The translations under genes and the position numbers were made by a program. Positions 13,101 through 23,500 of a stretch of DNA of 64,000 nucleotides are shown here, in pieces. The stretch lies in assembly GCA_007844125.1 (NCBI GenBank), contig CM017561.1, positions 36,538,862 to 36,602,861 on the forward strand, given 5' to 3'. Below the pieces are notes generated by a model. The model saw nothing but the letters and a program-made list of their open reading frames with translations. It ran no database searches and was not told the origin of the DNA. The DNA is from Sinonovacula constricta (Eukaryota; Mollusca; Bivalvia; Cardiida; Solecurtidae). Within the stretch, counting starts at the first letter, position 1; every line of letters begins with the position of its first letter.

Positions 13101-16100
13101 TCAAAAGACGTTCTTTTTTTAAATATATGTAATGATATGTTATGTTTAAATAAAACCTTTGTGCCATGAACAGGTATATCTGATATAATAAGACAGATTT
13201 TATTAATTAAAAACATCCAATATATTCAGATTTGTTCATTTTATTATCAGTTACAGTTTATAAATTTTAACTATTCATCCTAGTGTCAGAATAATGTGAC
13301 TGTGTGTGTTATTATTTATGACATAGTTATGGTCATTGCGTTCCATCAAGGTGAGGGCAGCATTACATCAAATTCAGGCAAAAGATAAATCCCATAGGGA
13401 ATAATCACAAGAAAGTGGAAATCAAAGTTTTCTCCATGTGCCTTTTAGTAGTTATGAAAAATTTATTTACTTGTAGCATGAAGCAGTATAATCTGGGATA
13501 GAATCTTCATGACAGAGTGGTCTGGATTTAACTAATTCAAGGTCTAATTACAAATATATTGTAGCTTCGGCTCTCAAGATTCCAGGTTGGATTTGCAAAC
13601 ATGTGGAAAACTAAATTACTAAACAGGCTTACTGAATCTCCATCCCCAAATATACTACAAACTGGTTTAAGAAAGTAGAATAGTAGACAATACAAATGTA
13701 GTTATTTTATGTTAATAAATTCTTGAGTTTATGATAAAAATGATTATTATGAACTTCACTACAACATAGAATATATGTTTGTTATAAGGTGCATACAATA
13801 ACTATTTTAATGTAAAACAGCATTAGTTTATAACGAAGAGTTGGACAAACTCGTAAAAAAAAATCCTGACAAGATCTGATTTGGAGACAATATTTCCCAT
13901 AACTCTTAACAAAATTTATAATTGTGGGTACTCACTAATTTTCTAATTATTGCAATCGGACATTTCTAATGGGCACCAACCATACAGGTTTTAGAGAAAA
14001 AGCGAAGAATTCTGGTTTTGTTTTGGGTTTTTTTGCTACATTGTACAGCACATTTATGGTAATATTGGTGACATCCAGCTAATTATTAGTGGAGGAAGAC
14101 CCTCAACTTATGCCTGGGTAGAACCACTGGCGCACCGCAGGTTAGCTGTTAAACCTTCCCATATGAAAGTTCCCACTCAACCCAGACTCAAAACGCATGG
14201 CGAGGGGCTGATGAGTTACAAGGCGGCAACTCGAACCGCTCAGCCATGGGCACCCCAACAGTTTTGTACATGAATGAAAGTTATAACAAGGACTAGAATA
14301 ATTTATGATTGGAGTATATAAACTACACTTGTTCATACCTAAACTATGAGAAATACCAAATGGCAGACATTTATGTCCAGTAATATTAAAGTCATTATAT
14401 GCATCTTGACCTTTATCAGTGCAAAACAGCAAGTAAAATATGCATTTTCATTTTGGTTACATCTTGATAAGTATGAAGCAATTTTGTGTGAATTGCCCTA
14501 TTAACTTATTATTTAAGTATACATATATAATCAAGACTTGTTCATACCTGTGATCTTTTATAAAACTTCTGTGGTGGTTGTGGCCTGGCCAATTGTCTGT
14601 ACTCATTAACAAAGTCTGGCCGGGACTTGCTGCGGAAGTGTCCATGGTATCCAGATGGAAACTGACAAAAATAGAACAAAGACCATTCATTATGAGGAAT
14701 ACACATGAATGGAAATAGAAAGAAGTTATCAAAGTGGTTTCAAAGAACATAGTCAACACTATCCAGGTCAATATTGTGATACAAACAATTCAATATACAG
14801 CATGAAATTTATACATATGCATAGCGCATATTCCATGAAGTTCATTTTATATAACGAAAACATTCTTACAATTAATGGTCTTGTGTTTTAAGTTAATTAG
14901 TCTGAACTGTGAGTTTCACTGAAATCTCTAAAGTAACACTTGCAAAGAGTTAAATGTTCAGGTGTTTGGTAAAATAGTTCTTTACAGTACAATATGTTGG
15001 CATTTTTGATACATGTATGGTTATATTATTGACAGACGGCAATGATTGGTAGAAAAAGACCCCATACAAATAAACCATCAGTCCAACACTTGTCAGATGA
15101 AAAACTTTCCCACATGAAACTTCCACCAAGTATCATAAACATAACAATTGAACTGCAGATAATTAAAAATAATAACATACATTACTCACAAGTAGAATTT
15201 TGTTTGAAGGAAAGGACCGTAATGTTACATATGTAAAAAAAAATAAACATGAGATATTTGCACTGTAAGATATAATTAACTCAAATAATTTTCTGTTTAA
15301 GTTTATTGGATGTTTTTGATGACAAACCATTCCAAGGTTGTGTTTGCCCTTTCATACTGAATGTAATCTATTATCCCAGATTTTACTCGCACCTTTTACA
15401 TTTGACTGGCATGTGAGTACTTTTGTCTTGTCTTTACAATGTTAATAGTCTTGTAATTCTCATATGATCTTGGCGTTATTTTCTTTTTGCACACAAAATA
15501 ATGAAAAAAGTTTTACTTATTAATTTAATTTGTTTGTGGAAGGGTTCCTCCAACACTCATTTAGTCATTCAGACAAGGAAAAGTGTTCATGTGAAAAGAG
15601 AAGAACAGAACATATTGTTATTCAGATTAGTACTCATGTACACCATCGTATTATAATTACATTACTGTTCATGTGAAAAGAGAAGTGCGTGACATTCACT
15701 CAAGCCAAATATTCTGCGACAGTTGGAGTCTTTCCTCGTGTCTGAACTTCCGACTTGTGTTTTATTTTCTTGGCATTATTAAAATATTATCATTTTCATT
15801 ACCAAGTTATTTTCTTTTTCTGAATTTTTAGCTATTAAGACAGATGTGAATTTTACACCATTTTTTGTTCTTTCCTCTTCAAATAGCAATTCCCAGGACT
15901 GGTTAATGTTATGAATTGCAGGATAAGTTGGTTTATAAATATACAAGTTGTCCACCTTAATATTCTGTGAATATCTACCCCTGACTGAGTCTAGTATAGT
16001 TCTACTAAACCCACTGTCATATCTGTGTAACATCAACACTAGATATGATACTCCAATCAGCACCATTAGACTAACTCTGGGTCAGCCAGTCGTGGAAAAA

Positions 16101-16845
16101 CACATATAAGCTGCAAGTAAGGAAGGGAGCTTTGTTTGGGTATCATGTTATGGACATTTGTTGATCTCAAACTATGATGGCACATGAGAAGTTTCATACA
16201 TTTTGCCAAACCCCTTCCTTATTTGCCACCAGTTTACTTTTTATACCACCAAACGATTTAAACATGTTTTCTTGATAGGATATTATTTATGTGTGATGTA
16301 TAAAACCAGGGGTGTTTTAATGTGATTTGACTGAAAAATGCATGTGACATATGTGCAACTGGTGAGGTACCCCAGCTGATATAACTTGATCGGTATGACA
16401 GAGAGCTTTGGTTATACTGTTTAATTTTAATTTTTAATGCACAGAAAACCAGTGTGATTAACATATTGCAAGATACGATATGCAACATTAATAAAGTAAT
16501 CAACTTCAATCAATCAGGTCTTGAGCTATGTTCATGTTCACAGCCTTGTCAACACTCCATCAGTTTACAGTAACAGAGAGCTCTGAGTATACTTGTAATG
16601 TTTGGATTTGCTACTTAACATCTTTATAACTTGTTCATAGTCAAATAATTTATAAGAGCTGAGTAAAGACCACTAAGCTTTATGTCCCTCGATAACTGCA
16701 AAGCACCAGGAGACAGATAAATCCAAATATAAATATTTATTCACTCCCCACCCACCTGTTAACAAGAAATATTTTGACACCTTAGCAAGCCTTGTTAAAA
16801 GAAGTTGTCACTTACCCAACTTCCTTGAATTATTTCAGCTGTCAT
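4181..16845 (-). CDS. TEX36: TEX36-like protein, 5' three exons (partial gene)
   Basis: Three minus-strand exons join in phase 0 with canonical borders: 16845-16816 (MTAEIIQGSW, then GTAAGT), 14661-14548 (38 codons, starting FPSGYHGHFRSKSRPDF and ending KFYKRSQ) and 4258-4181 (26 codons, containing HVFSHHDNRQAF and ending FQQ before GTAAAT). The joined 74 residues show two landmarks of the TEX36 family: G-x-W-F-P near the N-terminus and F-S-x-H-D-N-R-x-x-F further on, spaced as in the vertebrate proteins. Mammalian TEX36 is testis-expressed and its biochemical role is poorly known. The C-terminal part is not visible and probably lies past the left edge. Intron 2 is about 10.3 kb and full of repeats. 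The start codon faces the IHO1-like gene, about 675 bp away. The family name rests on motifs remembered from the family. The exons themselves are well supported by phase and splice sites. Confidence 0.68.
5493..5747. mobile_element. 255-bp MITE with 29-bp terminal inverted repeats
   Basis: The left end, GGGTGCATTTCATAATAAAT plus nine more bases (5493-5521), pairs with the reverse complement of the right end, GGGTGTGTTTCATCATAAAT plus nine (5719-5747), at 24 of 29 positions. GTC stands on both sides (5490-5492 and 5748-5750), consistent with a 3-bp target duplication. The interior contains further partial palindromes and no coding capacity. Inverted repeats starting GGG with a 3-bp duplication would fit a PIF/Harbinger-type non-autonomous element, but that assignment is inference. 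Confidence 0.7.
6027..6252. mobile_element. 226-bp inverted-repeat element with 8-bp target duplication (hAT-like MITE candidate)
   Basis: ACACATGTGAACTTTCTC at the left end pairs with GTACATGTGAACTCTCCC, the reverse complement of the right end, over an exact 11-base core. GTGTGTGG flanks it exactly on both sides (6019-6026 and 6253-6260). The interior carries several degenerate copies of a GGGAGATTT motif. It sits at the upstream edge of a SINE A copy. The duplication is low-complexity, so the hAT assignment is tentative. A stretch near 21180-21245 carries similar GGGAGA motifs and may be a distant relative. Confidence 0.5.
6253..6370 (+). mobile_element. SINE A, plus-strand copy
   Basis: A tRNA box-B-like GGTTTGAGTCC (about 6259-6269) is followed by AACTTTCATATGAAGAGGTT, CAGCTGACTTGC and GTCTAGGGTCTTCTCCCACC. 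These blocks lie in the same order as in the minus-strand copies at 14092-14256 and 43465-43640. The tRNA-like head is interrupted or truncated on the left. Confidence 0.6.
6371..10379. other. TEX36-like intron 2, interior without supported genes
   Basis: Contains a G-run at about 6781-6800 beside a GGGGTCCGGGGACATGCCCC segment that looks like part of a dispersed repeat, an A-run near 8310, and otherwise AT-rich sequence. A plus-strand pair of open exons (9082-9165 and 9690-9803) with matching splice signals is noted as a weak candidate in the findings. Confidence 0.4.
10380..10630. repeat. Tandem repeat, unit of roughly 40 bp, about six copies
   Basis: Repeated blocks of AAAGGCTTTTTTCTAGATGT followed by ATATGGTATAATGTTTTG vary by substitution and small indels. 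It lies inside intron 2 of the TEX36-like gene. Confidence 0.8.
11173..11671 (+). mobile_element. TTAA-flanked MITE, copy 1 (499 bp)
   Basis: TTAA lies immediately outside both ends (11169-11172 and 11672-11675). The left end reads AGACGGTATCCGACAGTTT. The right end, read in reverse complement, is GGTGGTACCCAACAGTTTGG. The interior shares ordered blocks with copies 2, 3 and 4, for example GATTACCTGGATAACTATAT and CTCAAAAGTAAGTGGTCACA. No transposase is present, so the element is non-autonomous. Confidence 0.8.
11676..14091. other. TEX36-like intron 2, right part
   Basis: AT-rich sequence with short open frames on both strands, none with a recognisable product. A 94-codon minus-strand frame at 12270-12554 has no supporting splice context or known motif. 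Confidence 0.4.
14092..14256 (-). mobile_element. SINE A, minus-strand copy
   Basis: Read on the minus strand: a tRNA-like head (GCCCATGGCTGAGCGGTTCG), then GGGAACTTTCATATGGGAAG, CAGCTAACCTGCGGTG, CCAGTGGTTCTACCCAGGC and a tail GGGTCTTCCTCCACTAATAA. The tail is the sequence amplified in the array at 1-1655. Confidence 0.75.
14662..16815. other. TEX36-like intron 1
   Basis: About 2.15 kb of AT-rich intron. Several open frames of 60-95 codons occur, including minus 15779-16066, but none shows a family motif or convincing splice borders. Confidence 0.5.
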
Positions 16846-17520
16846 TATTTGGCAAAATTATTCCTCTTTGCTTTAATCAACTGAATAAAATTGCACTTCA
16901 AGCCTCATTTAATTGATCGGTATCATGCTGTAAACGATTTTATCAGTAACCAAGAAGGGAACGTTCTATGGCAGGTTTGTTTACCGTAGCTAGTCAGTTC
17001 AACCAATCATCGCCTCGCACCTGCTGACGATCGGAAGCTCCTCGGCTGTTATCCCACCAATTAACGAATACTAAGTTGCGCATTAGTGTCCGGTAATGTA
17101 TTTGAAGCGCGGAAATATAAACAAGACAACACCAGCTAGTGGGAAAGATATAAAACTATTTACAGATCGAGAAAGGTTTCCGAAATTTCAGAGAATCATA
17201 AATAAGTCATAGAATGTAAAAAAGATTAAAATTACGGAATGAGATAGTATCGGCACGTGCTACAGACTTCCGGTTAAAACATCGTCTGCAAGTCAACATT
17301 AAAGATGTGATACCCAAATTAAAGATTTCTTCTTTTGTGTAGAGTCCAAACGATAATTATATTGAATATAGTTTTCGATTTTTTTACTGTAAACAATTGT
17401 AGTTTAAACCTGCGCATATTAATTAACTGTTACAATCATGTTTTTAATTCATGACTAGAGTTTCGGAGAACAAAAATAATAAATCAGACTTTTCAGAACT
17501 TGGCTTTTCAGATACAGGAG
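16846..17520. promoter_or_regulatory. Candidate bidirectional promoter between the TEX36-like and IHO1-like genes
   Basis: The two start codons point away from each other at 16845 (minus) and 17521 (plus). The interval is visibly richer in CG dinucleotides than its surroundings, especially 17000-17120. It holds a CCAAT box (AACCAATCATCG near 17000), a second CCAAT at about 17055 and an ETS-like ACTTCCGGTT at about 17265-17275. No TATA box is evident. An extra, very short 5' coding exon of the IHO1-like gene could lie in this interval. Confidence 0.55.
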
Positions 17521-20500
17521 ATGTTTCCCATCAATCAGATCAGCAAACGAAATCTGCTGACGACAGATATACGGTAAATTACATTACAATCAATATATCA
17601 GTGTTAATATTTGTGGAATGGGCATAAGGATCTGTCATACTGTTTGTTAACGACCGCTATTTGGAATTAAATAAAAAAAGTTAAACCATTGCATTTGTTA
17701 GGATGGACCACTGTTTTATCGCCGCACTTGTTTGACTTATCTTTAATATGTATGCATTACAATATCAACTTATAAACGTTGAATTTGTAAAGGACAACTA
17801 ACCTCTAAACCAAAAATTTACCATAAAATCAACTAATTTTTAGAAACTTAGGTCAAAGCCATTCTGTGTTGATATGCATGTGGAAATATTCGGAATACGT
17901 CGGTAATAAAGATGCGTCGATAATACAGATAATACACTTTTACCTACTACTTAGTGCGCTGGAGCCAGGTGGGGTATCCTGGTGATAAATTTGACGTTTT
18001 AAGACTATATTCTCAACAATAATATATGCTGTTAAAGAATTTCTGGTATAAAATCTGCAATGAATCATATATTCTTATTAATTTGCATTATTTGTCATTT
18101 ATTTTTATCTTGAAGCAACTTACTAGACCATGGACCCTCAACTGAGCGTGAAGATTTTTCCCAAATCCAGAATGCACAGTATACTCAGTTTGAGTGCAGT
18201 CAGCAGTACTCACAGGACTTTGAGTCACAGAGAAGCAACTGTTCTCAAGGATCAAACAACACAGAAGTAATTAAACAATCAAATGGAGCTAATTAAAAAG
18301 CTTTGTTTAAAAAATATGATATCAGTGATTAGTGTGCATGTTACTCAGTAATAATAGTTACTTTACAAACATATTATATATCAATATATTACATATATTT
18401 GATTTGTCAATACACTGGATACATAATTATTAAAATTCAACTATTAACAGCATCACCTGTCATTTTCTTCAGTTAAGTTGCATGAAAGTGCTGCAATGAG
18501 TTTAAAAGTGGATTCATTGTTGGAAGTTTTCACAATAGTGTTAATTAAGAGCATAACATATGTGAATTTCTTTACATCAATTCCATCATAAGCAGTCCCG
18601 AAGACCAGCCTCTGCCTTTGAGAGGTACATGTCAAAGCCTTCACTGTTCAGAGCTGGCAGTCAGGGCAATATCCCCTCCAGCCGTGCGGGTGTCGGAGGT
18701 CTGCAGGGTATGTCTCAGGACCGTAGAGGAATCAGTCAGGCACTTACAAACCAAGGAGCATCTTCACAAGCAATGGTTGAAGAGAGGTAAGTGATTGTAT
18801 ACTCATTCTTAATGTATATTCATTATTTGATGGTTTTCTGTATTATTATATGATAAAGTTCAGCTCATGTAGTGAAATGATGAGTTTATTACTGAAAATA
18901 ACGTTGCAAACAGAAGAAAAGATAAAATAAGTTTTACCAAGTCCTAAAAGGTTGTTAACACCAATTTAGCTATGTGAAGAGGATTGTATTTTTATCAAGT
19001 TGAATGACATACTTTTTCATTTTATTAGGAAGATTGTTTTTGCCTTTTATAAGCAATGTTAGTTCACTAAGCTAATGAAGACATTATAATGTAATGTGTG
19101 TATGACATTACAATGTGTTTGTTAGTATTATTGTAACATTGTTTTATATCTTTCAGAGCTGCACTCAGCAGTATTGTTGGAATAGTGCAAAAATGCACAG
19201 ACGAGGTAAGGAAATAAAAAAGGAAGAATATACTCTAATTAATTTGTACACAAAAGCTAGCCGAACTTTAACATAACAAATATTCTATTGGTTTTCTTGG
19301 CATATAGAAAATACTTGTAAGTTTAATTTCTTTTACAATAATTTTGCTGTTTAAAGTTCTCATTTGTATTTGTTCAGATCTTAAATCTACTCCATAACTT
19401 GTGTGTTTGCAAATTGAATTTGCTGACTTGTGCTAATAATTATTGTAGGTAAAACAGAATCTTCAATCACTTTATTCAGCTGATGAAGACACAAGAGACA
19501 ACATGAAAGAGTCTTTTAAGACATGTAAGTAATGTTACTAACCTTTCTACAGTTTTTGAGTAATCTGCAATGCAAAGTAAATATTTCCGTAGCAGGGCGA
19601 TGTTGGTTTATTGTATAATTTTGTAATCATCGAAAACAGGTTTGGTGTTGCAAATAATCAAGGTCTATACAATTGCAATTGTAAGTTACTATCATTTTTT
19701 GTTGTTTTTCTTTCAAGTGCTGTCGTCAGTGGAAGATGTCAATAAGAAAATTTTGTCAACCATTCAGAAAAGAGAAGAACACTTTGCAACAGTAGCTACA
19801 TTGCACAGTCAAATTATCAAGGTAAAGTATTCATCAGCTCTTATATTTCCACCAACATTAGGCAGATATAAACTTCTCTAAGCAAGGGTTACAGTGTGTG
19901 TTTCTGAGTCAACTGAAGAGTGAACTGTAGAAGTAAAAATGTTAACGATAAACTTCAACAACTATGCAATTGTAATAGGATTGATATAGCCAGAATGTTA
20001 GAATAATGTAGGCTCTCCAGCATTCCTAGTATATGTACTTACCTAGTTTTTCCTAGATTTTTTTGTGTGTTTTTTATTACAAACCTTGTATTCTTAGTAT
20101 TCCATCTAGCAAACAATGTTAAGAAAGGGTCAGTATTTTAGTATGTTTTTGGTCATTCTTATAGAAGACAAGTTTATGATGTTTAGCAGAGAGTCTGTGT
20201 TGCTGACCATGTAGACTTGTGTCAGTGGTGCATAGTCCAGCCTTCTCAAATAATGGTCAAATATTGAACTATCCTTCACTGATGTTCAGTAGTAGCTACA
20301 TAAGCAATTAATAGTAAGCTAAACAGTTCCATTGCTTTTCTGTATGGTAATTATATAATATTAAACTAAAGGTACCACTTTTCCAATAAATAACTCACAG
20401 TTTTTGCCTCAACATTCCTAGTTTTTTCCTTATTTTTCTCTATTTTTCATAATTTTTATGTGTGTGTGTTCTTTTGTTGTTTTTTTTCAAATATATGCTG

Positions 20501-23500
20501 AAGAGCCTGGTAATTACTTTTTTTTAACCACCCAAAATTTGAATTAATGTGTACAGCTGAAAATAGTTCAAATGTTGATGCTATATGATTTACTTTCTAC
20601 AGGAAGATGACACAATATCAGGGGAGACTGTTACTGATCTTAAGTTGCATCCTAGAACTTTGTTGAAGCTGAAATAAATATATATTATATATATATTATA
20701 TATATATAAAAAAAAACAAGAAATACCTTAGAAAAGATATGCATAAATGATGAGACTTTAAAACATTCAGGGTGTTTGAAACTGTGACCAAGACTTTAAC
20801 ACAATGTATTGATTTTTTTGTGTTGTTTTTTTTTAAATTTTTAATTAAACACCAAAACATTATTTTCATACATTAATAATATTGGACACCAAATAAATAC
20901 AGCTAAATTACTGTGGTAATAATGTACCCACTTTGTATATCATAAAACGCAAGTCATATATAACTTACAATAGATGGTGTGTTTAGACTTTGTTACATTA
21001 TTTTTCTAAGATGTCTGCTAAGTGACAGTAGATAAATATCTTGTGCAAAATACCAAAAGAATATGTTTTTATAAACTGATCAATGCAAAACCATTTACTT
21101 TTACACATCACTTTAGTCGAGTGATGAGGCAGTCACTGCTGTGGAGTTCCCTATGCTCCTATTCTCTGACATGTGATATTTTCTTGGTCCCAAAGAGGGA
21201 GACTTAGGCTCCCAGAGAGGGAGATTGTGGTTGCAGGGAGGTAGATTTTCGTGAATGCGCGTTAAATTGACTATGTCGCTTATTTCTTTTTGTAAAACAG
21301 TATTTTCGTCTTTTTTATTAACAATAATATTAATTTCAGTGATAAAAATGTTCTTTACAATATTTTAAAATGATTTTTGGAATATATCTAGCATATTTTA
21401 GTTCAATATCTAGACATAAATTATATGCTTTAGTTTTAAGCATGTGGCCTTCAAAAACAACAGCCAAACAGTGTAAGCAAGTCAAGAATCAACAGCTTTT
21501 ACTAATGAATTGAAAAAAAGGTTTCCAAAGAAATAATGAGTATGCAAGCATAAAAAAAGTTTATTTAATTTGTAAGTTAGTGACAAAAGAGCTTTGATAA
21601 TTATAAAATATTAGTGGTAAACACATTGATACCATTACTTTCTAGACAAAGTTAAATGAATTTAGAATACATGAAGACATTATACTTATCAAGAATAAAT
21701 AGCAAACAAGTGTTTTTTTATGACAAAGTAGTAAATAGATATCTGTCCAGATATTTTTTTACATATATAAACCTCATACTAATGTAAAAAAAGTTAAAAT
21801 TATTTTACATTAATTAAAGAATTCATCTTTTGACAATGTATGATGCAAACTGATTTGAGCTACCACTAGTTGAATTGCAAAAATAAAAAGAAACACAAGA
21901 TTTCCATAGCAGTAATTTCCCTTGCTTGACAAATCAAATTAAAAAACAATACAGTATAAAAAATAATTTAAAAAAAAATTGAAATTAAACATATTTTTGT
22001 CTATCATTTTCTGACGACAGTTTTTTATTGTGACAATCATGACAGTTTTTCATGTAACCTGGATTTTTAAGATTTTTTTAAATTATTGCTTGATGATGAA
22101 CCATATTTCTGATAACTTCTTAGATCCTATCAGTAAACATCCTGGTCACATGTCTTTCCAGTGGCAAACAACAAATGTGATCTCATCAGACTCTGCGCTT
22201 CAGCCCGTCCTCAACAAGACTTTTGTTAAGTGGCATGTTTGTTGTTTAGATGAGTAGTATACTAGTGCAATGGGTAATGACTACAAATTTGAACTGCTTT
22301 GATATTCATTTGACTGCTATGGAGAAAAAAAAAGATAAAAAACAAAAACAACACATAAATTAAAGGCTTAATCACTGGTTACGGCGGAAAAAATGATAAG
22401 CTTATGGGTTACTGGCTGGGAAGTGTAAGTAAAAGATAGTTGTCATCATATGAACTCTTAGCTTGCTGAGCTTTGATAATTGTTTGGCAAAAGTGCAGAC
22501 CATCCAGTTCCCACTGGGCAGGCTCAACACAATTTGATGCTATGTTGAAGAGTTTAGTGTCAGTTATTCACAATGTTGCAAGTTATTTTTTAAAAATGGG
22601 TACAAGTTGGCAAGTGTTGTTACAGAAAGATGAAAAGATTTCTGAGCTCCAGGAAAAGAGGCTTGATGCTGCGGCTGATGTAACCTCATCCATTCAGGAG
22701 TCAGTGGCTCAGTTCCTGTCACAACAAAAGCTTCAGATAGAGGACACTTTAAAGGTAAGCGACAACTACCAATAGATGAGTGCTAGGTGAAAAAAAAAAG
22801 AACACAAATATACAACTTAAATTTAACAGCAAATATTTATATAATTTGCAAAAGTTTGTTGCTTTTAAATTTGTTTTCATTGACAAAAATTATGCACATG
22901 ATCTACTATTTTGTGCTGTTTATTTATGTAAGATGTTAATTGTAAAGAAAACCAGATATTCTGAATGTTGAATGAATTCTGAAACTGTATATTCGAGTTA
23001 TATTCCAAGACATAAGTGCATGTTTTAATGATATTACAATTACCTAAATATATGCATAATGTGGTGGAAAGTCACATCTACCTATAATGGCCATTGGGCT
23101 AAACCCTGATTTATAGAACTACCTGTCTGCAATGCATTAAAGGTGGTATCCGACAGTTTTTCTTATATCGAAATCATGAAACAGTATCTTACCACTGCTT
23201 TGGGAAATAAGAGTATAATTTCTGCATAAACTCATATTTTAGTACAAGTAAAGACGGTTTTGAGCCACATTGTTTGACAGTTCAAATGGCAATAAAAACA
23301 CTCTTTAAGTTTAATCATTCCAAATATATAAATAAGCACAACAGTGATCTCTGCTTAAAATAGACACCAACGTCAGGGTGGATTACCTGGATGATATATA
23401 ACATAATCTCAAAAGTATGTGGTCATGTGGTTTCATATTTACAAATTACTATCTCTGCAGCGTGGCAATATGGGGATTTATAGTTCACTGTTTACACTGA

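Noticed and set aside
15779..16066. 95-codon minus-strand frame in TEX36-like intron 1
   Set aside because: Exon 1 joins exon 2 in phase without it, and no acceptor/donor pair would include it.
17452..17573. Alternative IHO1-like first exon from ATG 17452 (MTRVSENKNNKSDFS...)
   Set aside because: That frame reaches the 17573 donor in phase 0, but the next exon's SQ-rich, family-like frame requires two leftover bases. The frame starting at 17512/17521 joins correctly.
20675..20720. Possible regulatory AT palindrome
   Set aside because: ATATATTATATATATA is simple-sequence repeat and shows no further organisation.
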